A stretch of DNA of 64,000 nt from JBHEBG01 sp046557915 (GCF_046557915.1 NZ_JBHEBG010000004.1:372001-436000), one strand, 5' to 3'. Numbered from the stretch's first letter, positions 17,787 through 24,728 are shown. Notes: a model not told the origin generated them from the letters alone. A program made the numbers and translations.

Positions 17787-18080
17787 TTAACTATCATCAG
17801 AATAATCGAACGAATCTTCGGATTGAACCCATTTTTTTGCAGCTAAAATCGAATTCTCCAATTCTTCAATTGGTAACCGAATAATTCTGTTGTCATCATA
17901 GATCTCAAACTGAATTGAACCTTTTTTAGCACATATAAATCTGCATAACGGATAAAGCCCTACATCTACTTCCTTCCCTTTCTTATTGGCTGCTAGCATC
18001 TCTAGTTGTGTTCCAAAATTTATTTCGGATGTAGTTTGATTAATAATCCTGTCAAGATTAACTATTTCTTTTTTATGCAT
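17787..18080 (-). CDS. Hypothetical 97-residue cytoplasmic protein
   Basis: 97 residues, no signal peptide or membrane span. It contains a basic start (MHKKEIVNLDRI), a short beta-rich centre with two Cys-Arg pairs (LYPLCRFICAKKG) and a very acidic end (SEDSFDYSDDS). Not recognised. It is the last gene of the cassette-like array; its stop is 4 nt from the hairpin element at 17746-17783. Confidence 0.6.
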   Translation of the reverse strand: MHKKEIVNLDRIINQTTSEINFGTQLEMLAANKKGKEVDVGLYPLCRFICAKKGSIQFEIYDDNRIIRLPIEELENSILAAKKWVQSEDSFDYSDDS

Positions 18081-18181
18081 TTTTCGATTAGATTAAGTAT
18101 CTGCAAGAGAATCGTTCATTTTTCTTGTCAATGGTCTTGTGTTTGCTGAGTGACCGGCTATTGCCCGGGATGATCGTAATA

Positions 18182-18198
18182 TGCATTGTTATGAGTGC
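18182..18198 (-). repeat. attC-like 3' cassette end (after the 250-residue lipoprotein gene)
   Basis: On the coding strand GCACTCATAAC follows the stop codon directly with no gap, then AATGCATAT. This fits the array pattern AAC-N6-TAT(A/T). The matching 5' copy was not found upstream of the two-gene unit, so the partner end may have decayed. Confidence 0.45.
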
Positions 18199-18951
18199 TT
18201 ATTCTTTGGATTTTTTGGATTCTATCAATTTCTTAATTTTTGAAAGAGACTCCTTTATTCGCTTGGTTTCACTTTTGTCGTACATCAGGTCAATTTTTCG
18301 TGTCATTGTTTCGAAATTTGCTGAAGGGTAGAGTTCAATAAGTCTGGTAAAGTACTTATCAATACCAACCGCCAGTAATTCCTTTCCTTCTTCCGAAAAC
18401 GCATTTTCGTTCTTTATCTCGACCAAATAGATATTGAAGTTGTTAATCAACGTACTAATATTAGAGTTAAGATTTTTTTTCACACGAGCCGAATTTGGAT
18501 CATCTGAGCTAGCAATAATGTTGTCATTTCCAAGTTTAAAATATCTTAACTGAAGACCAAGTCCAAATTGCCATACTTTTAGCAGTTCTCGGTCATACAA
18601 ATATTTATCCTGAACGTCCCGAGCTTGATACACTTCATGCATATCTTTCCATTGTTTAAAGAACTCATCCGCAACTCCATTTCTATGTTTTAGTCCTAGT
18701 TCCTTGTCATTTAAAACCACTTCATAGTTTTGATGATCCGTAAGTTTTTCAACAATTATTCGGGTTTTAGGATCGTCTAGTGAAGGCAGTTTTTCATCAT
18801 CATCATAACCATAGTTTAGCTCTAAAGTTACTTCTCTATAGTCATTTACGTCCCAGAATCTTTTTTCCAAGGGGAATTTATGTTTTTCAGTCTGACAGCC
18901 TAACATTGTAATACCAAGGAGGATTAGAGCTACTGTTTTGAGTTCATTCAT
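18199..18951 (-). CDS. Hypothetical lipoprotein
   Basis: 250 residues. Signal peptide MNELKTVALILLGITMLGC with lipidated Cys19. The remainder is charged and mostly helical (for example ETMTRKIDLMYDKSETKRIK), with a Lys-rich tail ending KKSKE. No known domain is recognised. The start overlaps the stop of the preceding membrane-protein gene by 8 bp, so the two are translationally coupled and probably travel as one cassette. Confidence 0.65.
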   Translation of the reverse strand: MNELKTVALILLGITMLGCQTEKHKFPLEKRFWDVNDYREVTLELNYGYDDDEKLPSLDDPKTRIIVEKLTDHQNYEVVLNDKELGLKHRNGVADEFFKQWKDMHEVYQARDVQDKYLYDRELLKVWQFGLGLQLRYFKLGNDNIIASSDDPNSARVKKNLNSNISTLINNFNIYLVEIKNENAFSEEGKELLAVGIDKYFTRLIELYPSANFETMTRKIDLMYDKSETKRIKESLSKIKKLIESKKSKE

Positions 18952-19639
18952 TTAATATAACTTTTGGTTTTTCAAATTCTAAAAGCAAATTTAGCAAACT
19001 ATCGATATCTCTTTCATATTTTTTTTGTTCACTAAAAACGTAGCTATGAAAAGTGTCATAGTCATATTTGCTCTGAAACTTTCTTTCTTGCCGCCATGAG
19101 CTACTTATAATTTTACTTACTTCATTTTTGCTTGAACTTTTTAAATCGACTATTTTCTTTTTTGCTTTTCGGGCAAATAGTTCGGTGATTTTAAAATGAT
19201 AAATTTCATGACTCAGTAATTCTTTGCTATTCGAATGTGAATTGTAGACAAAGGATCTTGAGGGATGAAATAAAGCTTTGACACTAACGGAATCATCGTC
19301 AATTTCGGTTTCTATGGTGGTTACCACATATGCGAAACGTTCATTTCCATAAAGGGATTTCTTGAAAAACTCAAGGCCCCTGAAATTTTCAAATGTTATT
19401 TGATCCACCCTATCATAAGTAATCGGACTTTCATAGTTTAAAAAGTTAATTCGGGTCAGAATTGCAAAAGTGACTACCAAGGGGATAAGGGTCAGAAAAC
19501 TATACTTTAAGATTCTTTTGAACTTTTTAAGAGGTACTTTATTACCCCTTTTACTCTCCTTAATGACGATTACTAATTGATAGAAGATTGGGGAAAAGTA
19601 AAGCCCTAAAATTAAAATAACAACGAGAGTATCATTCAT
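18944..19639 (-). CDS. Membrane-anchored putative zinc protease with HEIYH motif (DUF922-like)
   Basis: 231 residues. Two N-terminal membrane spans (about 4-25 and 48-66) precede a soluble domain. Residues around 140 read LLSHEIYHFKITELFARK, which contains an HExxH metal site, and further on YDYDTFHSYVFSEQKKYERD. That spacing and context resemble DUF922 predicted secreted zinc-dependent proteases. Activity is not established for the family. It overlaps the lipoprotein gene that follows, suggesting the two products act together at the envelope. Confidence 0.55.
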   Translation of the reverse strand: MNDTLVVILILGLYFSPIFYQLVIVIKESKRGNKVPLKKFKRILKYSFLTLIPLVVTFAILTRINFLNYESPITYDRVDQITFENFRGLEFFKKSLYGNERFAYVVTTIETEIDDDSVSVKALFHPSRSFVYNSHSNSKELLSHEIYHFKITELFARKAKKKIVDLKSSSKNEVSKIISSSWRQERKFQSKYDYDTFHSYVFSEQKKYERDIDSLLNLLLEFEKPKVILNE

Positions 19640-19844
19640 TAGTAAGAGTTGGTCTGTAATTGCCTATAAAGGCTTCGGCTATGGTTAGTATGAGAATTAA
19701 GAAGCGATTAATTTCCGATTAAGCACTTAGCCAAAACTTTTTATTTTGTTTTAATTTTTTAGTTTTTAAAGCCAAATCAAAAGATTTGGTGAACTTTATA
19801 AAAATACACTAAACTTTGGATTAAGAACCAAACCCCGAATTACG

Positions 19845-19865
19845 TATAGCCATTGTTGTAGCCAG
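19845..19865 (-). repeat. attC-like 3' cassette end (after the 136-residue lipoprotein gene)
   Basis: Coding strand: CTGGCTACAAC then AATGGCTATA, 19 nt after the stop. GGCTAT here can pair with ATAGCC on the same strand near 19677-19682, like the L'' and L' arms of an attC site. No matching R' copy of CTGGCTACAAC was found upstream of this gene. Confidence 0.5.
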
Positions 19866-19884
19866 TTTTATTTCACACAATTAC

Positions 19885-20295
19885 TCAATCCAGATTAAAG
19901 GACATTGATTGTTTTCTTTCGTTTTGAAAAATCAAAAAACTGTCATCTTTTATAAACTCAATTCGTATTTCTTCTGGTTTAAAAGTCAATTCGCCAAACT
20001 GAATAGAGTCCAAAACGAATTGAGCAACATTTTTCATCTTTTTTTCTGCGTAGTCAGTTTCTTCAATTATTTTTTCAATGTCCGAAGAGTTTTTGATTAC
20101 CACATTAATAAATTTTCGATTTTCGGTTATTTTTCCATCCGTCTTGGTTTCGGTTTGAGTTAATCCGATGCTAATCCATTCAGCACTTAACTTCTCTGCT
20201 AAATAAGTTTCGCCTTCGTTCATTTCAGATTGTTCAGAAGCGCAAGAGAAGGTTATTAGTCCGATTAAAAACAGAGTGATTAGTTTTATGTCCAT
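19885..20295 (-). CDS. Small lipoprotein of unknown function
   Basis: 136 residues from the ATG at 20295. Signal peptide MDIKLITLFLIGLITFSC with lipidated Cys18. The start was chosen because translation from upstream codons would place about 25 charged residues (including MEKKYNYTQE) before the signal peptide, and because the same upstream DNA also precedes the unrelated cupin gene. The mature part is polar with a glutamate-rich centre (IEKIIEETDYAEKKMK). No domain recognised. Confidence 0.65.
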   Translation of the reverse strand: MDIKLITLFLIGLITFSCASEQSEMNEGETYLAEKLSAEWISIGLTQTETKTDGKITENRKFINVVIKNSSDIEKIIEETDYAEKKMKNVAQFVLDSIQFGELTFKPEEIRIEFIKDDSFLIFQNERKQSMSFNLD

Positions 20296-20350
20296 TTCCT
20301 GTGTGTAGTTATACTTTTTTTCCATAGCGCATCGTTTTTTTAAGGTTGTC
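20284..20350. repeat. 67-bp direct repeat, copy 1
   Basis: Identical to 23237-23303 except for one base (C or T at the 47th position). It covers the first codons and leader of the lipoprotein gene, including the reading MEKKYNYTQEMDIK. Similarity fades beyond both ends, so two unrelated genes share the same leader. Confidence 0.85.
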
Positions 20351-20377
20351 AATATCCACAGAGCCGTCACAATGAAT

Positions 20378-20396
20378 TATAGCCAATGTTGTGTAG
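20378..20396 (-). repeat. attC-like 3' cassette end (creatininase cassette)
   Basis: Coding strand: CTACACAAC then ATTGGCTATA, 5 nt after the creatininase stop. The nonamer is the exact reverse complement of GTTGTGTAG at the 5' end of the same cassette (21189-21197). Confidence 0.7.
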
Positions 20397-20401
20397 CGTT
20401 T

Positions 20402-21172
20402 TTATTCATAAAGGTCATTCGTATCTGCGTTTGAAATCTCCAAAAATAAGTCTCCCAATTTACTACAAATGGCGTTGAAAAATATTTCCCCTTTTTCTTT
20501 AGTTGAAGCTTTTGGATTTCCAACTCCAGTGTCTTCGCTTATTTTGCTCCAAGGTCTTTCGGTCCAAGCCCACCCGTCATTAAATGCTTTTATTTTATTC
20601 TTTTTTTCTTTTCCTGCGCCCCAGTCTTTTCTTGGAAGAACTAGTTCAGGTGCTAGATGAAGAATCAGACTTGTTTCCATTTCGTCAGCGTGGTCTCCTG
20701 GGGTATCAAAAAAATCATTTCGGTTAACAACCTTTACCCACTCCCCAACACATAAAAACATTTTTGGATATAATAGTCCAAGTTCTCTAATCATTGATTT
20801 CCAGTTATTTCCCCCATGGCTGTTCAAAATCATAAACTTTTGGATGCCTTGACGGTCTAATACCTCAATTATGTCTTTTAGGATAGCGAATTGAGTACTT
20901 GGGTTTAAATTCATATCCAAGTATATGTCGGGTTGTCCAGTATTAACTCCAAAAGGAATTGTTGGTAATATGATAACTTTAGCTCCTTTTTCCCAAGCAA
21001 TTCTTCCAGCCTCTTCTGCTATTGCGGTTCCCTCAATTACATCAGTTGAGTAGGGCAAATGATAATTATGGGCTTCTGTTGCTCCCCACGGAAGAACGGC
21101 TAAATCAAATTTTTCATCCATTAAATGTTTCCAGTTTGTATCAGCCAGAACGTAAGGTCTTATCATTTGCAT
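20402..21172 (-). CDS. Creatininase family amidohydrolase
   Basis: 256 residues from the ATG at 21172. The longer TTG start at 21196 would lie inside the cassette-end repeat, so it was not used. Family motifs are present: LPWGATEAHNYHLPYSTDV with Glu, His and Asp metal ligands, LNSHGGN in the centre, and GDHADEMETS with the later His and Glu ligands. Members are metal-dependent amidases acting on creatinine-like or formamidopyrimidine substrates, or on the side chain of peptide-derived compounds; the substrate here is unknown. It is enclosed by the inverted repeat GTTGTGTAG. Confidence 0.87.
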   Translation of the reverse strand: MQMIRPYVLADTNWKHLMDEKFDLAVLPWGATEAHNYHLPYSTDVIEGTAIAEEAGRIAWEKGAKVIILPTIPFGVNTGQPDIYLDMNLNPSTQFAILKDIIEVLDRQGIQKFMILNSHGGNNWKSMIRELGLLYPKMFLCVGEWVKVVNRNDFFDTPGDHADEMETSLILHLAPELVLPRKDWGAGKEKKNKIKAFNDGWAWTERPWSKISEDTGVGNPKASTKEKGEIFFNAICSKLGDLFLEISNADTNDLYE

Positions 21173-21188
21173 TTTGTTTTTCAAAATT

Positions 21189-21385
21189 CTACACAACGTA
21201 TGGATATAGTCGTTAGTAACTATATTTCTATTTTGTCCATACCTCTAATGTAGTCAATTTCCCCTTTTTGAAAGTAGGGGTATCAAAAAAACGGTTCCGA
21301 ATCTGCTATGCTATGGGTATTCTATATTGCGGATTTTCAGAAGTAGGCGAGAACAAGCAATTACTTATAGCCATTGTTACCATGC
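21189..21385 (-). repeat. attC-like junction between the HEAT-like and creatininase cassettes
   Basis: Coding strand order: GCATGGTAAC (R'' of the HEAT-like cassette, 21385-21376), AATGGCTATAAG, about 150 nt of variable sequence, CTATATCCATAC, GTTGTGTAG (R' of the creatininase cassette, 21197-21189). The inner arms ATGGCTATAAG and CTATATCCAT pair imperfectly. R'' and R' do not pair with each other but each pairs with the far end of its own cassette. Confidence 0.6.
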
Positions 21386-21388
21386 GTT

Positions 21389-22018
21389 TTATATTTTTTC
21401 AATTCGTTTCAACACTTTGTCAAGTCGTTTTATTTGCGACTCCTTTTCACATTCTGTCTTTCGTTCATTTATTATTTTTTGATAAATTTCTTTATTCTTC
21501 TCGTTTATCGATATAGTTGATTTCTCCATGTATTTAGGCAATTGTTTAACAGGACATTTCCACAGTTGGTCAGTCAACAAGTTCTCAACTTTGTCTTGAA
21601 ACTCCGAATATTTATTGAGCTTTGTATATATTTCAACTCCTGCATCTACCGTTATTACAGAACCGTTATTTACAGTATTAGAAATCAGTTCTATTGATTC
21701 AAACAACTCCTTACTTTTTAAATCCGAAATTGTTGCTAGAGCTATCATTCCTCCCCAAACCAATCTATTGTTTTTACTTGATAATAATTCCAGAAATTCG
21801 ACATAATAATTAGCAATCAAGTCAGGTTTTATATAGGCAGTTTCGTAAAGAGTTTTTATGCAATCAGCTTGAATTTTTTTATCCTTGTTTTTCAAATTCT
21901 TAACAAGTTCCTGAATTGCATTATTATCTACAGTTTTAGCAATTCCTTTAGCTAAAGCAATATTTGCGTCATTTCCTTTTTGTCCTAATGATGATGAAAG
22001 TTGGTTTATTACAGTCAT
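21389..22018 (-). CDS. HEAT-repeat-like protein
   Basis: 209 residues, fully helical, with no signal peptide. Repeated helix pairs such as NAIQELVKNLKNKDKKIQAD and RLVWGGMIALATISDLKSKE suggest three or four HEAT-like repeats, followed by a Lys/Glu-rich helical tail. HEAT proteins are adaptors. The gene lies inside the perfect inverted repeat GTTACCATGC (22072-22063 and 21385-21376), with its stop 3 nt from the 3' repeat. Confidence 0.6.
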   Translation of the reverse strand: MTVINQLSSSLGQKGNDANIALAKGIAKTVDNNAIQELVKNLKNKDKKIQADCIKTLYETAYIKPDLIANYYVEFLELLSSKNNRLVWGGMIALATISDLKSKELFESIELISNTVNNGSVITVDAGVEIYTKLNKYSEFQDKVENLLTDQLWKCPVKQLPKYMEKSTISINEKNKEIYQKIINERKTECEKESQIKRLDKVLKRIEKI

Positions 22019-22062
22019 AAGTTTCTTTGATTATCTCAATTCCAGGATGCCTTTTCTTCAAT

Positions 22063-22200
22063 GCATGGTAACGGTCTCGTATAACCGTCAGTTACGGGTT
22101 TATATGCGTTAATATTCGGTTTAGCACAGGCTTTAGCAATTCCGAGTGGATTCGGACGTAGTCGAATCCGCCGTAATTGCGGTTATACATTGTTGGCAGC
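22063..22200 (-). repeat. attC-like junction between the lipoprotein and HEAT-like cassettes
   Basis: The best-preserved junction. Coding strand: GCTGCCAAC (R'', 22200-22192), AAT, GTATAACCG (L'', 22188-22180), 92 nt of self-complementary sequence (for example GGATTCG / CGAATCC), CGGTTATAC (L', 22087-22079), GAGACC, GTTACCATGC (R', 22072-22063). L'' and L' are a perfect 9-bp inverted repeat with unequal spacers (3 and 6 nt) to R'' and R'. This is the order and arm symmetry of an integron attC site. Confidence 0.75.
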
Positions 22201-22206
22201 TGGTTT

Positions 22207-22692
22207 TTATTTTTTCTCATACAAAAATCTTTCTCCAGAATCTGGGTCGCCAATAAAATTCCAAATAATGATTCCGTCATTTTGTAAATATAAATCGTAT
22301 GAAGTCGACATACCGTTTTCATACAGATTGCTTTTGTCAAAACGAATATTCAGAACCCATTTTTCTCCTTTAAAATCTTTTCCAATTTCCCACGTTCCGT
22401 TTGTATTTACGAAACGTTCTTTTGTTTGGTCAAATACATTTATGTAATTCGGCAAGTTTATTATTTCAAAAGTTCCGTTTTCCTTTAAATTCAATTCGAT
22501 TTTTTTCTTTTCATATCCTTTCTCTTCGTTTAATTCGTAACTGAATTTATCCACTTCCCAAATTCCAATCATTTCAGACTGAGTTGGTTTTTCAGTCAGA
22601 TTTTTAGTTGTAATTCCGTTTGCAGGACTTACATTAAAATATCTGCAACTTGTTAAAGTCAAAACAATAAGTAGGTAAAAAATTCTTTTCAT
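22207..22692 (-). CDS. Hypothetical lipoprotein (lipocalin-like)
   Basis: 161 residues. Signal peptide MKRIFYLLIVLTLTSC with lipidated Cys16. The body is beta-rich; GIWEVDKFSYELNEEKG near residue 43 and GTWEIGKDFKGEKWVLNI near 98 recall lipocalin-like barrels. No specific function. Enclosed by the perfect inverted repeat GTTGGCAGC (22739-22731 and 22200-22192), stop 6 nt from the 3' copy. Confidence 0.65.
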   Translation of the reverse strand: MKRIFYLLIVLTLTSCRYFNVSPANGITTKNLTEKPTQSEMIGIWEVDKFSYELNEEKGYEKKKIELNLKENGTFEIINLPNYINVFDQTKERFVNTNGTWEIGKDFKGEKWVLNIRFDKSNLYENGMSTSYDLYLQNDGIIIWNFIGDPDSGERFLYEKK

Positions 22693-22730
22693 TTCTGATT
22701 TTTTAATTCGTGTTCTGCTTTGGTCAACTT

Positions 22731-22819
22731 GCTGCCAACTTATTTATATAGGTGTATTTTACATCTATATACCCCAATTTCGAAATAAAATCGATGTATT
22801 TAGCAATTGTTTATATGAA
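22731..22819 (-). repeat. Cassette 5' end with 85-bp repeat, copy 1
   Basis: Contains R' GTTGGCAGC (22739-22731), preceded on the coding strand by CTATATAAATAA and an inverted repeat TATATAGATGTA / TACACCTATATA. Positions 22735-22819 match 24644-24728 with eight differences by hand alignment. The stem is kept through a G-T wobble, and three bases in and beside its loop are T in one copy and A in the other. Confidence 0.75.
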
Positions 22820-22889
22820 ATTTTAGCGGTTTGTGTATCCCGTGCCTTCCATTAGCGCTCAATGATTTCGGAACTAATTCTACAGACAT

Positions 22890-23248
22890 TTACATTTTTT
22901 GGACATTGTCATTTCCAATTGGGTCAATAGAGTCTGTTTCGACCATTAACATTACGGTTTTTTTCGCGCCCTTGGCCTGTGTAACACACCTTTTGAGATA
23001 GTTGTACCTTGATTAGGATTTAGTTCAATTGTTTTATTTTCGAGGTCAATGTAAAGTTTGCCACTTAAAACAAAGAAAAATTCATCGTCATTGTCATGTT
23101 TATGCCAATGATATTCCCCTTCCACGATACCTATTCTTGCTACACTGTCATTTACCTTCGTCAAGGTTTGATTAAACCATTTCTCATTGCATTCTTCGAC
23201 AATTTTTGGTACATCAATCACTTCTTGATGTTCAAATTTTATGTCCAT
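22890..23248 (-). pseudogene. Cupin-domain protein broken by a 1-nt frameshift
   Basis: From the ATG at 23248 the frame reads MDIKFEHQEVIDVPKIVEEC and a cupin core (HWHKHDNDDEFFFVLSGKL with three His and a Glu as metal ligands), then ISKGVLHRPRARKK and an abrupt stop at 22952. Adding one A to the run of seven A (22964-22958) restores a normal cupin ending, TVMLMVETDSIDPIGNDNV..., down to a TAA at 22890. Either a recent deletion, slippage in expression or a sequencing error is possible. The ligands are upstream of the break, so the truncated form may still fold. Its leader is the 67-bp repeat shared with the 136-residue lipoprotein gene. Confidence 0.8.
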
Positions 23249-23303
23249 TTCCTGTGTGTAGTTATACTTTTTTTCCATAGCGTATCGTTTTTTTAAGGTT
23301 GTC
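23237..23303. repeat. 67-bp direct repeat, copy 2
   Basis: Second copy of the leader segment at 20284-20350, with one difference. It is followed on the plus strand by a 9-bp unit (A/T)AGGTTGTC present three times in tandem (23295-23321), where the first copy has a single unit. Confidence 0.85.
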
Positions 23304-23386
23304 TAGGTTGTCTAGGTTGTCAATGTCCGGAAAGCCGAATTTTTATTCCCGATAGCTATTGGGATTGTTTTTAATTTATTCATTTT

Positions 23387-23421
23387 AAAGCCATCCGCCA
23401 GCGGGCGGATTGGCGGTCTTT
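23387..23421. repeat. Imperfect palindrome, copy 2 of a dispersed element
   Basis: AAAGCCATCCGCC, a short loop, GGCGGATTGGCGGTCTTT. It resembles 17746-17783. A separate near-palindrome CCCGATAGCTATTGGG lies alongside (about 23348-23363), of a kind common between genes in this family. Both sit in the spacer between the kinase and cupin genes. Confidence 0.6.
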
Positions 23422-23469
23422 GCAAATATGCACAAGTCTTTAAGTTTAACACTTATTAGCTATGTTTTA

Positions 23470-23487
23470 TACACCGTGTTGGGTGCA
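23470..23487 (-). repeat. attC-like 3' cassette end (protein kinase cassette)
   Basis: Coding strand: TGCACCCAAC then ACGGTGTATA, 14 nt after the kinase stop. The decamer is the exact reverse complement of GTTGGGTGCA at 24648-24639, the 5' end of the same cassette. ACCCAAC also fits the classical integron R'' consensus RYYYAAC. Confidence 0.7.
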
Positions 23488-23501
23488 GTTTTTATTTTTT
23501 C

Positions 23502-24623
23502 TTAAAACGGTAAATCGTCTTCTAGACTTGGGTCGTGTCTTTCGATTTTATCAAGTCGTTGCCACAAATTGTTTAAAATCACTTTTTGTCTTTCTTTTGA
23601 TGAAGAAATTAAGAATTTCGAAAAATCATAAACAGTATCAACTTTTATTTCTCTGTTTTTCCAATATCTAAAATTACCTTTTATGAAGCATCTTGCAAGT
23701 CTATTTTGGTTTTGAATGTTATCTTCTAAAATAGAATTCCTATGAACTTCCTGAACTTCTCTTATTATTTCTGGAATGTCAGTTATGTAATTAGCGTCAA
23801 TATCAATATTACTAAAAACACTTTCTAATCCGTCTGCGAAATTTTGATACGTTTTCTTTTCGTCTTTTGTGAATGTTATTTCACTAGTCAATTCAGAAAT
23901 CATTTTTCTATTTAGGTTGAAAAAGGAAGGTGTTCTTTTGAGATAATCTATATTGACCATAACTTTCAATAAGTCTTTGTATCTGAAATTTTGAAAGTCA
24001 TTTTCTTTTATAATCTCTTCGAAAAGTTTTCCTAGAAAATATAATTCTGTTCTAAAATCATACTTTTTTTCTTGAAAATCATTAGGTGGAGAATATCGCC
24101 AATTCAAAGAAATACTTTTGTCAAAGTCTGATTCAAAATCTATTTTTTTACTGAATCCAAAATCTATTATTTTGACAATTCCTTCTTTGGAAATAAGAAT
24201 ATTATCAGGACGAATATCTCTATGAAGAATATTCGATTTTTCTAAATGAACAAATCCATTAATCGTTTGCCTAAAAGTATCATTTAATTTATCAGGATTA
24301 TCTTTTAAGAAATTGGAAATGTTTTGTCCTTTAATGAATTCCATTAGAATATATCCAGTATGTTCTTCTGGATATAGGTAGTAATTAAAAACTCGGACAA
24401 TATTTTTGTGATTTAGAAGATGAAGTAGTTTAATTTCATCTTTGAAATTGTTGAAGAATAATTTTTTGTGTTCTTCATAATAAGGCGAGTATTTTTTACA
24501 AACAAAGCGTTCGTTAATTATTTCATCTTCAAGAAGTACAGTTCTTCCAGTTCCACCTTGTCCAATTTCTTCTATGAACTTAAAGTCTTTACTTCTTATG
24601 AATTGAATAATCTTACCTTTCAT
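23502..24623 (-). CDS. Serine/threonine protein kinase (Hanks type)
   Basis: 373 residues, no membrane span. Kinase domain about 12-245: glycine loop IGQGGTG (20-26), ATP-binding Lys44 (FVCKKY), Glu63 in helix C, catalytic loop HRDIRPDN (134-141) and DFG (154-156). The catalytic-loop lysine of HRDxKxxN is replaced by Arg138. The C-terminal 120 residues are charged and helical, of unknown role. It is strikingly A+T-rich compared with the genes to its right and is enclosed by the perfect decamer inverted repeat GTTGGGTGCA, the first cassette of the array. No phosphatase or defence partner is adjacent. Confidence 0.85.
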   Translation of the reverse strand: MKGKIIQFIRSKDFKFIEEIGQGGTGRTVLLEDEIINERFVCKKYSPYYEEHKKLFFNNFKDEIKLLHLLNHKNIVRVFNYYLYPEEHTGYILMEFIKGQNISNFLKDNPDKLNDTFRQTINGFVHLEKSNILHRDIRPDNILISKEGIVKIIDFGFSKKIDFESDFDKSISLNWRYSPPNDFQEKKYDFRTELYFLGKLFEEIIKENDFQNFRYKDLLKVMVNIDYLKRTPSFFNLNRKMISELTSEITFTKDEKKTYQNFADGLESVFSNIDIDANYITDIPEIIREVQEVHRNSILEDNIQNQNRLARCFIKGNFRYWKNREIKVDTVYDFSKFLISSSKERQKVILNNLWQRLDKIERHDPSLEDDLPF

Positions 24624-24638
24624 TGTTTTTGTTCAAAT

Positions 24639-24728
24639 TGCACCCAACTTGTTTATATAGATGTAAAATACATCTATATACCCCAATTTCGGAATAAAAT
24701 CGATGTATTTGGCAATTGTTTATGTGAA
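24639..24728 (-). repeat. Cassette 5' end with 85-bp repeat, copy 2
   Basis: Contains R' GTTGGGTGCA (24648-24639), 15 nt before the kinase ATG. Positions 24644-24728 repeat 22735-22819. On the coding strand a perfect 12-bp stem TATATAGATGTA / TACATCTATATA with a 3-nt loop ends TATA-N7 before the GTT. Confidence 0.75.

Noticed and set aside
21173..21196. Longer N-terminus for the creatininase-like protein from a TTG
   Set aside because: It would be encoded by the cassette-end repeat itself, and the internal ATG at 21172 gives the normal family start.
22092..22340. Open frame across a cassette junction
   Set aside because: It runs through the attC-like junction and over the lipoprotein gene's 3' end in another frame. 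Its residues follow the hairpin arms, so it is a by-product of the repeat structure.
23295..23321. Three tandem 9-bp units as a regulatory array
   Set aside because: Too short and only in one of two related spacers; likely a local slippage expansion.
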